In this document: piece after piece, positions 45,300-52,903 of the stretch
Layout: every line of letters starts with the position of its first letter
Position numbering within the stretch: the stretch's first letter is position 1
NCBI GenBank assembly: GCA_045863555.1
Contig: BTUU01000019.1
Location: 1 to 64,000, forward strand
Reading direction: 5' to 3'
DNA length: 64,000 bases
Source: JACRLV01 sp045863555
GTDB lineage: Bacteria; Planctomycetota; Phycisphaerae; UBA1845; Fen-1342
Translations under genes and position numbers: made by a program
The notes under the pieces: generated by a model
Databases searched by the model: none
What the model saw: only the letters and a program-made list of their open reading frames with translations
Told to the model about the DNA's origin: nothing

Positions 45300-46402
45300 G
45301 CGTCAGCTACGTTGCGGTCCAGTGGAACCGCCACAAGCGCGTCTACGATGTGTGCATCGCCGGGGGCATCATCGGCTACCTCGCCGTTTTTCTTGTCGTT
45401 GGAAAGCTCCTCTATGCCGCCCCGCACGCCATCAGTGATGAAATCCTCGCCCTTCGAGCGCTGGGAACGTGCGCGTACCTTCTGCTGCATGTCATCCTGT
45501 GTATCGGCCCCCTGGCGCGGCTGGATCGGCGGTTTCTGCCGCTCCTTTACAATCGCCGGCACCTCGGAGTGGCGATGTTCGTCGTCGCGCTCGCGCATGG
45601 AATGCTCGCGATCGGGTTCTATCACGGGTTTGGCAGCGGCAACCCGCTCGTCTCGCTGCTCACAAGCAATTTGAATTTCGCCTCGCTGAGCGCCTTTCCA
45701 TTTCAGATTCTCGGCCTCGCTGCGCTGCTGATCCTGTTTCTGATGGCCGCGACCAGCCACGATTTCTGGCTGAAGAATCTCGGCGCAGCGGCGTGGAAAC
45801 GCCTGCACATGCTCGTCTATGTCGCGTACGGGCTGCTCGTGATGCACGTCGCGCTTGGAATCCTCCAGACCCAGCGCAGCCCCCTGCTCGCCGCACTTGT
45901 CTTCGCCGGATTTCTCACCGTCGCGGGCCTGCATCTGCTCTCGGGGTGGCGCGAGAACCGACACGACCGAGCCGCAACGCGACGCCGGTGCACGCATGCG
46001 CAGCATGCCGGCCGCCCCGCCATCCAGTCTGAAGCGCAAACATGGGTCGATGTCGGCAGCGTCGACGATCTCCGCGACGGCGGCGGCAGCACGGTGACGG
46101 TGGGAAACGGCGAGCGCATCGCCCTGTTTCGTCACAACAACTGCATTTCAGCGACCACGAACGTCTGCGCACACCAGGGAGGCCCGCTCGGCGAGGGCCG
46201 GATCATCGACGGGTGCATCACCTGTCCGTGGCACGGCTGGCAATATCGGCCCGCGGATGGCCAGTCACCGCCGCCGTTCACCGAGAAGATCGCGACGTAT
46301 CGCGTCCGCGTCATCGGCCGAAGAATCGAAGTCGATCCCGCGCCGCTTCCGCCGGGCACGGCGGTGATTCCTGCCCGCGTTGAGGAGATGATCCATGAGT
46401 GA
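45296..46402 (+). CDS. Ferric-reductase-type haem-b membrane domain fused to Rieske 2Fe-2S domain
   Basis: A 368-residue membrane redox protein beginning at GTG (GTGA overlap). Residues about 20-225 contain five or six helices with the haem-b His pattern of ferric-reductase-like domains (LLLHVILC; VALAHGMLAIGFYHG; WKRLHMLVYVAYGLLVMHVA). Residues about 255-360 are a Rieske domain with both ligand motifs, CAHQGGPLGEGR and CPWHGWQY. The fusion would move electrons between a membrane haem and the 2Fe-2S centre. Its cytoplasmic or periplasmic partner is unknown; the next gene is the best candidate. Confidence 0.88.
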   Translation: MSVSYVAVQWNRHKRVYDVCIAGGIIGYLAVFLVVGKLLYAAPHAISDEILALRALGTCAYLLLHVILCIGPLARLDRRFLPLLYNRRHLGVAMFVVALAHGMLAIGFYHGFGSGNPLVSLLTSNLNFASLSAFPFQILGLAALLILFLMAATSHDFWLKNLGAAAWKRLHMLVYVAYGLLVMHVALGILQTQRSPLLAALVFAGFLTVAGLHLLSGWRENRHDRAATRRRCTHAQHAGRPAIQSEAQTWVDVGSVDDLRDGGGSTVTVGNGERIALFRHNNCISATTNVCAHQGGPLGEGRIIDGCITCPWHGWQYRPADGQSPPPFTEKIATYRVRVIGRRIEVDPAPLPPGTAVIPARVEEMIHE

Positions 46403-47186
46403 CGCCGGTGACTTCTATGTCGGTTACCTCAGAACTCCGCGGAGGATTGCCCTTTTCCTATGGTGGTTTGTCCCGACGCTGATTCTCGCGATGCTTGGGC
46501 TCGGATGGTACGTGTCCGGCTCGCAGAGCAACCCCGGCGACGGTGTCTGGCACGAAGATTCGGCGACGTACGTCGGGCAGATCGGTGCGACGCCGTACCC
46601 GCACGTACGCCTGCCGACGAATCGCCCCGACCGCCCGATCGAGACGATCCTGCTGGTCTCCGAGGGCAAGCACGGCGCGGGCGCGCGTACCCGATCGCTC
46701 GCAGGGCAGATCGTCAGGGTGCGCGGCACGCTCCTGGAACGCGACGGAGTTCGACTGCTGGAACTGGCCGGGGACGAGTCCGTAACACCCGGCGGTACTC
46801 TCTCGTCCGCAGACGCAGCCCGACTGGCGCGGACCGAGGCGGGAAAACGACACGCCTCACCGCAGCGCATTACCCTCCGAGGCGAAATCATCGATCCGAA
46901 GTGCTACTCCGGCGCAATGAAGCCGGGCGAGGGCAAGGCGCACAAGGAATGCGCCACGCTCTGCATTGCAGGCGGCATCCCGCCCATGTTCGTAACGGTC
47001 GATGGTGCGGGGAAGCGCGTCTACTTCCTGTTGACCGATCGGGCCGGCCGCGCCCTGGACGGCGACGTATTGCGCGAGCGCGTCCTGCCATTTGTTGCCG
47101 ACGCGGTCGAGATCACCGGCGAACTCGAAATCCGCGACGATCTGACCCTGTTTCGGATCGACCCGACATCCATTCGGCGCCTCTAA
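46395..47186 (+). CDS. Conserved membrane-anchored protein with Cys motif, Rieske partner
   Basis: A 263-residue protein with one N-terminal helix (residues 18-40, IALFLWWFVPTLILAMLGLG). The extracytoplasmic part has an OB-like first half (SLAGQIVRVRGTLLERDGVR) and a second half with DPKCYSGAMKPGEGKAHKEC then ATLCIAGGIPPMFV (Cys171, Cys188, Cys192), a conserved Cys/His motif suited to metal or haem binding. It overlaps the Rieske fusion gene by eight bases. I have no named family; function in the same electron-transfer complex is inferred. Confidence 0.75.
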   Translation: MSDAGDFYVGYLRTPRRIALFLWWFVPTLILAMLGLGWYVSGSQSNPGDGVWHEDSATYVGQIGATPYPHVRLPTNRPDRPIETILLVSEGKHGAGARTRSLAGQIVRVRGTLLERDGVRLLELAGDESVTPGGTLSSADAARLARTEAGKRHASPQRITLRGEIIDPKCYSGAMKPGEGKAHKECATLCIAGGIPPMFVTVDGAGKRVYFLLTDRAGRALDGDVLRERVLPFVADAVEITGELEIRDDLTLFRIDPTSIRRL

Positions 47187-47290
47187 ATCCTCGCGTAACT
47201 CCCGCCGGTCGCGCGCATCCAATCCAGAAACGCCGGCCAGCCCGTGTGCGGCACGGTACGCCGCCGAAAAACGCAAAGGAGAGCCCCGCT

Positions 47291-48220
47291 TTGGTGAATC
47301 GATTTCGAAACTGGATGGCAGTCCTGGTCCTCGGCCTCGTGTCAGCCGCTTCCGGGGGGCCGGAGGACTTCACGGTCCACTCCGGCGACGCAAAGTTTCG
47401 CTTGTCCGATGCGCGCGGAAAAATCGTCGCGCTGCACTTCCTCCTCGAGACCGAATGTCCCTACTGCCAGGAGCACGTCGCCGAGACCGTGAAGCGGGCG
47501 CCGGAGCTTGCCGGCGTGATTCACCTCTTCCTCAAGCCGGACTCGGAAGAGGAAATCCTGGGCTGGTCGGCGAAACTGCGGGACGCCGGCATTGCCGCGA
47601 CGGTCTATCGCGATCCCGAAGCCCGGCTCGCAAAGGAGTACCGGATTCCCGGCGGCTATTCGTTCCACGGGAAGTCCGTGCACTCCCCCGTGCTGGTCCT
47701 GCTCGGTCCCGATGGTGAAGAGGTCTACCGCTACGTCGGCAAGGACAACACGGATCGGCTAGCGTTCGACAAACTGGCCGGCAAGGGGGCGGAACTCTCG
47801 ACAAACGCGGGTGTACGGGAGGCCAACCTGTCGAACGGTACGCTCGCGCTGAGCGGACACGACCCCGTCGCCTACTTCGAATCGGGAAAGCCGGAGGCAG
47901 GCAAGCCTGAGCTGGTGAGTCGCTTTCGCGGCGTCACCTACTACTTTGCCACGCCGGAGCGGAGGGCCGCCTTTGCGGCGAACCCCGAGAAATACGTGCC
48001 GGCGTACGGCGGCTGGTGCGCGACCGCGATGGCGGCCGGGCGCAAAGTCGAGATCGACCCCGCCAGCTTCAAGATCACGGGCGGCCGGCTCTTCCTCTTT
48101 TACAAGGGCTGGTTTGCCAACGCGCTGGATGACTGGAACAAGGACGAGAAAAACCTGACCGCGAAGGCGGACGAGCAATGGAAGAAGCTCGCGCCGACCG
48201 ACCCGAAAGGGAGGAACTGA
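47291..48220 (+). CDS. Thioredoxin-fold (redoxin) and YHS-domain fusion, exported
   Basis: A 309-residue exported protein. AAAGGAG nine bases upstream favours a TTG start at 47291; a GTG at 47294 is almost equivalent. A signal peptide (WMAVLVLGLVSAASGG) is followed by a redoxin domain with CPYC (about residues 56-59). Residues about 175-260 are a YHS-like domain (HDPVAYFESGKPEAGKPELV; TPERRAAFAANPEKYVPAYG followed by GWCATAMAAG) of the copper/metal-binding kind. It is followed four bases later by DoxX. A role in thiol or metal redox at the envelope is inferred. Confidence 0.85.
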   Translation: MVNRFRNWMAVLVLGLVSAASGGPEDFTVHSGDAKFRLSDARGKIVALHFLLETECPYCQEHVAETVKRAPELAGVIHLFLKPDSEEEILGWSAKLRDAGIAATVYRDPEARLAKEYRIPGGYSFHGKSVHSPVLVLLGPDGEEVYRYVGKDNTDRLAFDKLAGKGAELSTNAGVREANLSNGTLALSGHDPVAYFESGKPEAGKPELVSRFRGVTYYFATPERRAAFAANPEKYVPAYGGWCATAMAAGRKVEIDPASFKITGGRLFLFYKGWFANALDDWNKDEKNLTAKADEQWKKLAPTDPKGRN

Positions 48221-48223
48221 GCC

Positions 48224-48706
48224 ATGTCCGAGGCAGTTCAGGCCGCCACGATGTCCATGGCGGCGGTGGAAGATTTGTCCCCGAAGCAGGCACGGCGCTC
48301 GGCGGGTGGCGCGATCGTGAGCTGGGTGTCTCAGCTCCTCGCAGCGGCGATTCTCTGCCAGACGCTGTTCTTCAAATTCACCGGAGCCGAGGAATCGGTC
48401 TACATCTTCACGGCGCTGGGCATAGAGCCGTGGGGTCGCATCGGCTCCGGCGTTGCGGAACTGGTCGCCTCCGTTCTGCTGCTGGCTCCGCGTACCGTGC
48501 CGCTCGGGGCTCTGCTCTCCCTTGGCGTCATTTCGGGCGCGATCGTGAGTCATCTGACCGTACTCGGAATCGTCGTGAAGGACGACGGGGGGCTGCTCTT
48601 CATTCTCGCACTCGCGGTGTTTGTGTGCAGCCTGGTCGTGCTCGCGGTTCGGCACAACCAGCTCCGGGCATTCGCGCGGGTAATTATTCCTGCGCGCAGG
48701 TCGTAA
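48224..48706 (+). CDS. DoxX-like membrane protein
   Basis: A 160-residue protein with four helices (WVSQLLAAAILCQTLFFKFT; GSGVAELVASVLLLAP; LGALLSLGVISGAIVSHLTV; LLFILALAVFVCSLVVLAV). The FKFTGAEES...LGIEPWGRIGSGVAEL pattern is DoxX-family. It starts three bases after the redoxin-YHS stop, so the two are co-expressed; DoxX proteins often accompany thiol-stress or methylamine-utilisation-type redox genes. Confidence 0.88.
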   Translation: MSEAVQAATMSMAAVEDLSPKQARRSAGGAIVSWVSQLLAAAILCQTLFFKFTGAEESVYIFTALGIEPWGRIGSGVAELVASVLLLAPRTVPLGALLSLGVISGAIVSHLTVLGIVVKDDGGLLFILALAVFVCSLVVLAVRHNQLRAFARVIIPARRS

Positions 48707-48776
48707 AGCGCGAGTTCGGCCCGGTTGGGTGGGTTCGGGCGATCGGGAGTTTCGGGCACTGCCCTGGGAGATCGAC

Positions 48777-49343
48777 ATGTGCGAACAACTGGCGCCGCGA
48801 TTGGCCGGCGACGCGGATGCGCGGCGGCATGAGCCGTTCGACCTGCTCGCGGCGCTGCTCGATCAGCTTGCCGGCGTCCTCGAAGCGACCACGGATTCGC
48901 AGTACACGCAGCGACCGGTCGGCGTCGTTTCGAGCAGTCTCGGCGGCCATGTCCGTCACTGTCTCGACCACTTCAATGCACTATGCCGGGGTGCCGAGAA
49001 GGGGTCGATCGACTACGACAACCGCGAGCGCGGGACGATGGTGGAAACCAGTCGCAGGGCTGCACTCTCCACGATCGCCGAGTTGCAGAAGCGCCTTGAG
49101 CGGCTCGATACCTCGATGCTGCCGATGCCGCTGCGAATCCGATCCGTCATCAGCAGCGACGCGCAGTCGCTCGAAACCGTGACTTCCCTCGGTCGGGAAT
49201 TGGTCTTTGTGCTCAGCCACACGGTCCATCACAATGCACTGCTGGCGGTGATGTGCAGGACGCTGGGGATTCCGCTTCCCGACGACTTCGGATACGCACC
49301 CTCGACGCTCGCGCACGCTGCCGAGGCCGCATGTGCACGATGA
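48777..49343 (+). CDS. DinB-family protein
   Basis: A 188-residue four-helix DinB/YfiT-like protein. The ATG at 48777 has GGGAG seven bases upstream. Metal-site histidines occur in the expected places: GGHVRHCLDHFNAL near the first helix and SHTVHHNALLAVMC near the third. DinB proteins are metal-dependent and often act as thiol-dependent transferases. It overlaps the NRDE gene by 13 bases. Confidence 0.85.
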   Translation: MCEQLAPRLAGDADARRHEPFDLLAALLDQLAGVLEATTDSQYTQRPVGVVSSSLGGHVRHCLDHFNALCRGAEKGSIDYDNRERGTMVETSRRAALSTIAELQKRLERLDTSMLPMPLRIRSVISSDAQSLETVTSLGRELVFVLSHTVHHNALLAVMCRTLGIPLPDDFGYAPSTLAHAAEAACAR

Positions 49344-50074
49344 CCCTGCTGCCGCTGCCCGGCCGCCTCCGGATCGCCTTCAACCGCGATGAATCGCGCA
49401 AGCGACCGCCGGCGTTGCCGCCTGTGCAGCGCACCTGCGACGGGCGACAGGCGATCATGCCGATCGACCCTGTCAGCGACGGCACCTGGATCGCGGCGAA
49501 CGATGCCGGGCTCGTGGGCGCACTCCTGAACCTCTACCGCTTCGATAAACATGGCGGTGAGCCGCACAAGGGAACGCACAGCCGCGGCGAAATCGTCCCG
49601 GCGCTCATGGAGTGTCCGACCGTCGACGCGGCCGTGGAGTGCATCCTCCGATTGCGGCGCTCCATGCATTTTTCTCCGTTCAGTCTCGTGATCACTGACG
49701 GCCGCTGCCTGCGCGAGTTCAAGGCGCACGGCGGTGCGGTAAGCATCACGCCCGTCCGGCCGATCGAGCGGCCTGAGCTGTTTACGTCTTCGGGGCTGGG
49801 CGATGCGCTCGTCTACCCGCCGCGACGCCGCCTCTTCGACGAGATGTTCGCTCATCCGCGCGATCCGATCGCGACGCAGGATGCATTTCACCGGCACGCG
49901 TGGCCCGATCATCCGGAACTCAGCGTTTGCATGGCCCGCCGCGAGGCGCGAACCGTGAGCCTCACAGTCGTCGAAATGCGTGCGCGCGAGACTTCGCTCC
50001 AGTACTACCCCGCCCCGCCCAATGAACCCGTGGCGTCCGTCGAATTGACGCTGCGATTGGAAGCGGCGGCATGA
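49331..50074 (+). CDS. NRDE/TANGO2-family protein
   Basis: A 247-residue cytoplasmic protein of the NRDE family. It begins MCTMTLLPLPG, with the conserved Cys2, and has the family-naming FNRDESRKRPPA. ANDAGLVGALLNLY and THSRGEIVPALM are the next motifs. The family resembles N-terminal-nucleophile hydrolases and is linked to TANGO2 in eukaryotes (haem or lipid handling). It overlaps DinB and, through ATGA, the DedA fusion gene. Confidence 0.88.
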   Translation: MCTMTLLPLPGRLRIAFNRDESRKRPPALPPVQRTCDGRQAIMPIDPVSDGTWIAANDAGLVGALLNLYRFDKHGGEPHKGTHSRGEIVPALMECPTVDAAVECILRLRRSMHFSPFSLVITDGRCLREFKAHGGAVSITPVRPIERPELFTSSGLGDALVYPPRRRLFDEMFAHPRDPIATQDAFHRHAWPDHPELSVCMARREARTVSLTVVEMRARETSLQYYPAPPNEPVASVELTLRLEAAA

Positions 50075-51684
50075 GCGCCTGGGAGCGGGCGATCGCACTC
50101 TTCTTCGGCACGTTCGTGTCCGAAGATCTCACCTGCATCGGTGCCGGCCTGATGATCCACGCACGCGAAATTGACTGGCCCACGGGGGTTATCGCCTGCC
50201 TTCTGGGGATCTTCGTAAGCGATCTGGGGCTCTGGCTCGTCGGTCGCGTGGTCGGCCGCCGGCTGCTCGACTGGGATTGGGTTCGGCGGCGTCTTCCGGC
50301 GCAGAGTCTGGAGAATCTGGAGTCCTGGTTTGCTGCGCAGGGCTGGAAAGCGGTCATCGCGGCGCGCTTCCTGCCCGGCACGCGACTGCCGATGTACCTG
50401 GCGGCCGGAATGCTCGGACGTCGCGCGGTCTATTTCGCCCTGCCGGCCTTCGTGGCCGCGGCACTCTGGACACCGCTGCTCGTGTCGGGCGTCGCACTCT
50501 TCGGACGCGGCATCGTAGCCCCCGTCGAGCGATTTCTCGGTGCAGGCTGGATGGCATTCGTCGCCGCCGGACTGCTGGCCTGGGCATTTATCCGGTTCGC
50601 CGGCCGCGCGGCAACGCCGGCGGGACGAGCGCGGCAGTGGGCGCGCATTTCACGCCTCTGGCGCTGGGAGTTCTGGCCGGCATGGCTCTTCTACATTCCA
50701 TTAGCGCCCTGGATCGCATACCTCGCCATCCGCCATCGCGGGCTGACGGTTCCGACCGCCGCAAATCCGGGCATCCAGCCTCACGGCGGGATTGTCGGCG
50801 AGTCGAAGTTCGAGATTCTCTCCAGGCTGCCGCCCGAGTGGATCGTACCCACGGCACTGATTCCGCCGGGCCCGCCGCGAGAGCGGGTGAGTGAACTATC
50901 CCGCATCCTGGCGGCGCGCAGTTGGGATTTTCCGATTATCCTCAAGCCGGACGCCGGCCAGCGCGGAGCCGGGGTTCGGCGCATTCGCGATGCTGAGTCG
51001 GCCGCCCGCTATCTGCGCGAGCACCCGGGCACGCTAGTGGCGCAGGCCTACCACCCTGGTCCCTTCGAAGCCGGGATTTTCTATGTCCGCATGCCCGGCG
51101 ACGCACGCGGCCGCATCTTCTCGATCACAGACAAGCAGTTTCCACAGGTTGTGGGAGACGGCGTCAGCACCGTCGAGTCGCTCATCTGGAGGCACCCGCG
51201 CCTTCGCATGCAGGCCGATACGTTTCTCGCCCGGATGAACGGACTCGCCAGGTCGGTCCTCCGGCCGGGCGAGGCGCTCCCGCTTACAATCGCCGGGAAT
51301 CACTGCCAGGGGACGCTGTTCCGCGACGGGGCGCACCTGATCACGCCGGCGCTGGAACGGGCGATCGATGCAATCGCGCGCCGTTTTGAGGGATTCTTCT
51401 TCGGTCGGTTCGACGTTCGCTACAGCGATCCGCGGGAGTTCGCGGAGGGGCGCGGTTTCTCGATTCTCGAGCTGAACGGCGTCACGTCGGAGTCGACGAA
51501 CCTCTACGACCCGGGCTGGTCGCTCATCCGGGCATATCGCGTGCTGTTTCGCCAGTGGGCGGTACTCTTCGACATCGGCGCTCAAAACCGACGCCTCGGT
51601 CACCCGACATCGCGGCTGCGAAGTATCCTGACGGATGTTCGGGCTCACTATCGCGACCGCCGGGTGAGTCTCGTGTCGGACTGA
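50071..51684 (+). CDS. DedA membrane domain fused to ATP-grasp domain
   Basis: A 537-residue protein. Residues 1-215 are a DedA/SNARE-associated membrane domain with several helices and the hallmark segment AARFLPGTRLPMYLAAGMLG. Residues about 240-537 are ATP-grasp-like: FPIILKPDAGQRGAGVRRIR is the nucleotide-binding lysine strand, and FFFGRFDVRYSD with FSILELNGVTSESTNLYDPG gives the metal-binding Asp/Glu/Asn. DedA proteins move or sense lipids; ATP-grasp enzymes join carboxylates to amines. The fusion could couple membrane lipid transport to ligation of an amino compound. Substrates unknown. ATGA overlap upstream. Confidence 0.87.
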   Translation: MSAWERAIALFFGTFVSEDLTCIGAGLMIHAREIDWPTGVIACLLGIFVSDLGLWLVGRVVGRRLLDWDWVRRRLPAQSLENLESWFAAQGWKAVIAARFLPGTRLPMYLAAGMLGRRAVYFALPAFVAAALWTPLLVSGVALFGRGIVAPVERFLGAGWMAFVAAGLLAWAFIRFAGRAATPAGRARQWARISRLWRWEFWPAWLFYIPLAPWIAYLAIRHRGLTVPTAANPGIQPHGGIVGESKFEILSRLPPEWIVPTALIPPGPPRERVSELSRILAARSWDFPIILKPDAGQRGAGVRRIRDAESAARYLREHPGTLVAQAYHPGPFEAGIFYVRMPGDARGRIFSITDKQFPQVVGDGVSTVESLIWRHPRLRMQADTFLARMNGLARSVLRPGEALPLTIAGNHCQGTLFRDGAHLITPALERAIDAIARRFEGFFFGRFDVRYSDPREFAEGRGFSILELNGVTSESTNLYDPGWSLIRAYRVLFRQWAVLFDIGAQNRRLGHPTSRLRSILTDVRAHYRDRRVSLVSD

Positions 51685-51775
51685 CACCCGCGTTGCGCTG
51701 AAATAGCCGAACGCGTCCGACGGCGGCGCGAGAGCGTATTCGGTGGCGTGCGGAAATGAAATCAGCGGAGGTCTT

Positions 51776-52882
51776 ATGGCTACGGAGCAGTGGCACGATG
51801 TCGGGTCGGCGGAGGAATTGAGCCGCCGCCCGCTCCAGTCGATCACCGTCGGCCGGACAAAGCTCGCGCTGTCCTGCGTCGATGGCCAATTCAGCGCGAT
51901 CTCGGGCGTCTGCAATCACGTCGGCGGCCCGCTGGGTGAGGGACGGCTCGATGGTGAGTACGTCGTATGTCCCTGGCACAACTGGAAGTTCCACTGTCGA
52001 ACCGGCCTCGGCGAGCCCGGGTACGAGGAGGACGCCGTCCCCCGGCATGACTTGCGAGTTGAAAACGGCCGGGTGCTTGTAAACCTCGCGCCGGCCAGTC
52101 CGCGGACGCGCAAACCGCACGCCGCGCATCCGCTGGGCCGTCCGGTCGAGCGCGGCGAGGGGCCGCCGCGCGTGCTCGGCATCTCGACGACCGTAATGGA
52201 TCGGGCGAACCCGCGCTACTCGACGTCCGACGCGCTGTTGAGCGCGGCGATCGATCACGCCGCCTCAGTCCGCGGCGCTGACACGCAGTTGATCCGCCTG
52301 AATGATCTCGCGTTTCGCCACTGCGAGGGCTACTACAGCAAGAGCTCGCGCGCGTGCACATGGCCGTGCAGCATCACGCAGATGGATCCCGCGGATCAGC
52401 TTGATCGAGTGTACGAGGCGATCGTCCACTGGGCCGACGTGATTCTGATCGCCACGCCGATCCGCTGGGGCTGCGCGAGTTCGCTCTACTACAAGATGGT
52501 CGAGCGCATGAACTGCATCCAGAACCAGATCACCATCGCGAACAAGGTGCTGCTGCACAACAAGGTGGCCGCGTTCATCATCACCGGCGGCCAGGACAAC
52601 GTGCAGGCGGTGGCGGGGCAGATGCTCGGGTTCTTCTCCGAGTTGGGCTGCCACCTGCCGCCGTTCCCCTATATCGCGCATTCGCGTGGCTGGGCTGCGG
52701 AGGACATGGAGCGGAATGTCCGGTTCGTCTCCGAGAGCCGGGAGCTGCGCGAAGGCGCGGCCGATCTCGTCTCCCGTGCCATCGACGTCGCCGCGGTGCT
52801 TCTGGGAAAGGACCGCGGCGAAGCGCGGACGACTCGCGGCGGTCGCAAGGCCCACGCGCTGGACGTGCTCCCGCCGACATGA
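51776..52882 (+). CDS. Rieske ferredoxin fused to NADPH-dependent FMN reductase (flavodoxin fold)
   Basis: A 368-residue soluble redox protein. GCGGAGG six bases upstream supports the ATG at 51776. Residues about 5-105 are a Rieske domain (CNHVGGPLGEG and CPWHNWKFHC). Residues 130-340 are a flavodoxin-fold reductase: VLGISTTVMDRANPRYSTSD, RLNDLAFRHCEGYYS, WADVILIATPIRWGCASSLY, FIITGGQDNVQAVAGQMLG. The two cofactors in one chain imply internal electron transfer between FMN and 2Fe-2S. Monocistronic, convergent with the acyltransferase gene. Confidence 0.88.
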   Translation: MATEQWHDVGSAEELSRRPLQSITVGRTKLALSCVDGQFSAISGVCNHVGGPLGEGRLDGEYVVCPWHNWKFHCRTGLGEPGYEEDAVPRHDLRVENGRVLVNLAPASPRTRKPHAAHPLGRPVERGEGPPRVLGISTTVMDRANPRYSTSDALLSAAIDHAASVRGADTQLIRLNDLAFRHCEGYYSKSSRACTWPCSITQMDPADQLDRVYEAIVHWADVILIATPIRWGCASSLYYKMVERMNCIQNQITIANKVLLHNKVAAFIITGGQDNVQAVAGQMLGFFSELGCHLPPFPYIAHSRGWAAEDMERNVRFVSESRELREGAADLVSRAIDVAAVLLGKDRGEARTTRGGRKAHALDVLPPT

Positions 52883-52903
52883 AATCGTTCGACGCTGCCA
52901 GGA

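Noticed and set aside
44675..46135. 486-residue minus-strand open frame opposite the Rieske unit
   Set aside because: It runs against four overlapping genes with clear domains; composition is antisense-like.
46460..47290. Long N-terminal frame before the redoxin-YHS protein
   Set aside because: It overlaps the Rieske partner gene out of frame and is Arg-rich shadow; the signal peptide begins after the AAAGGAG at 47275.
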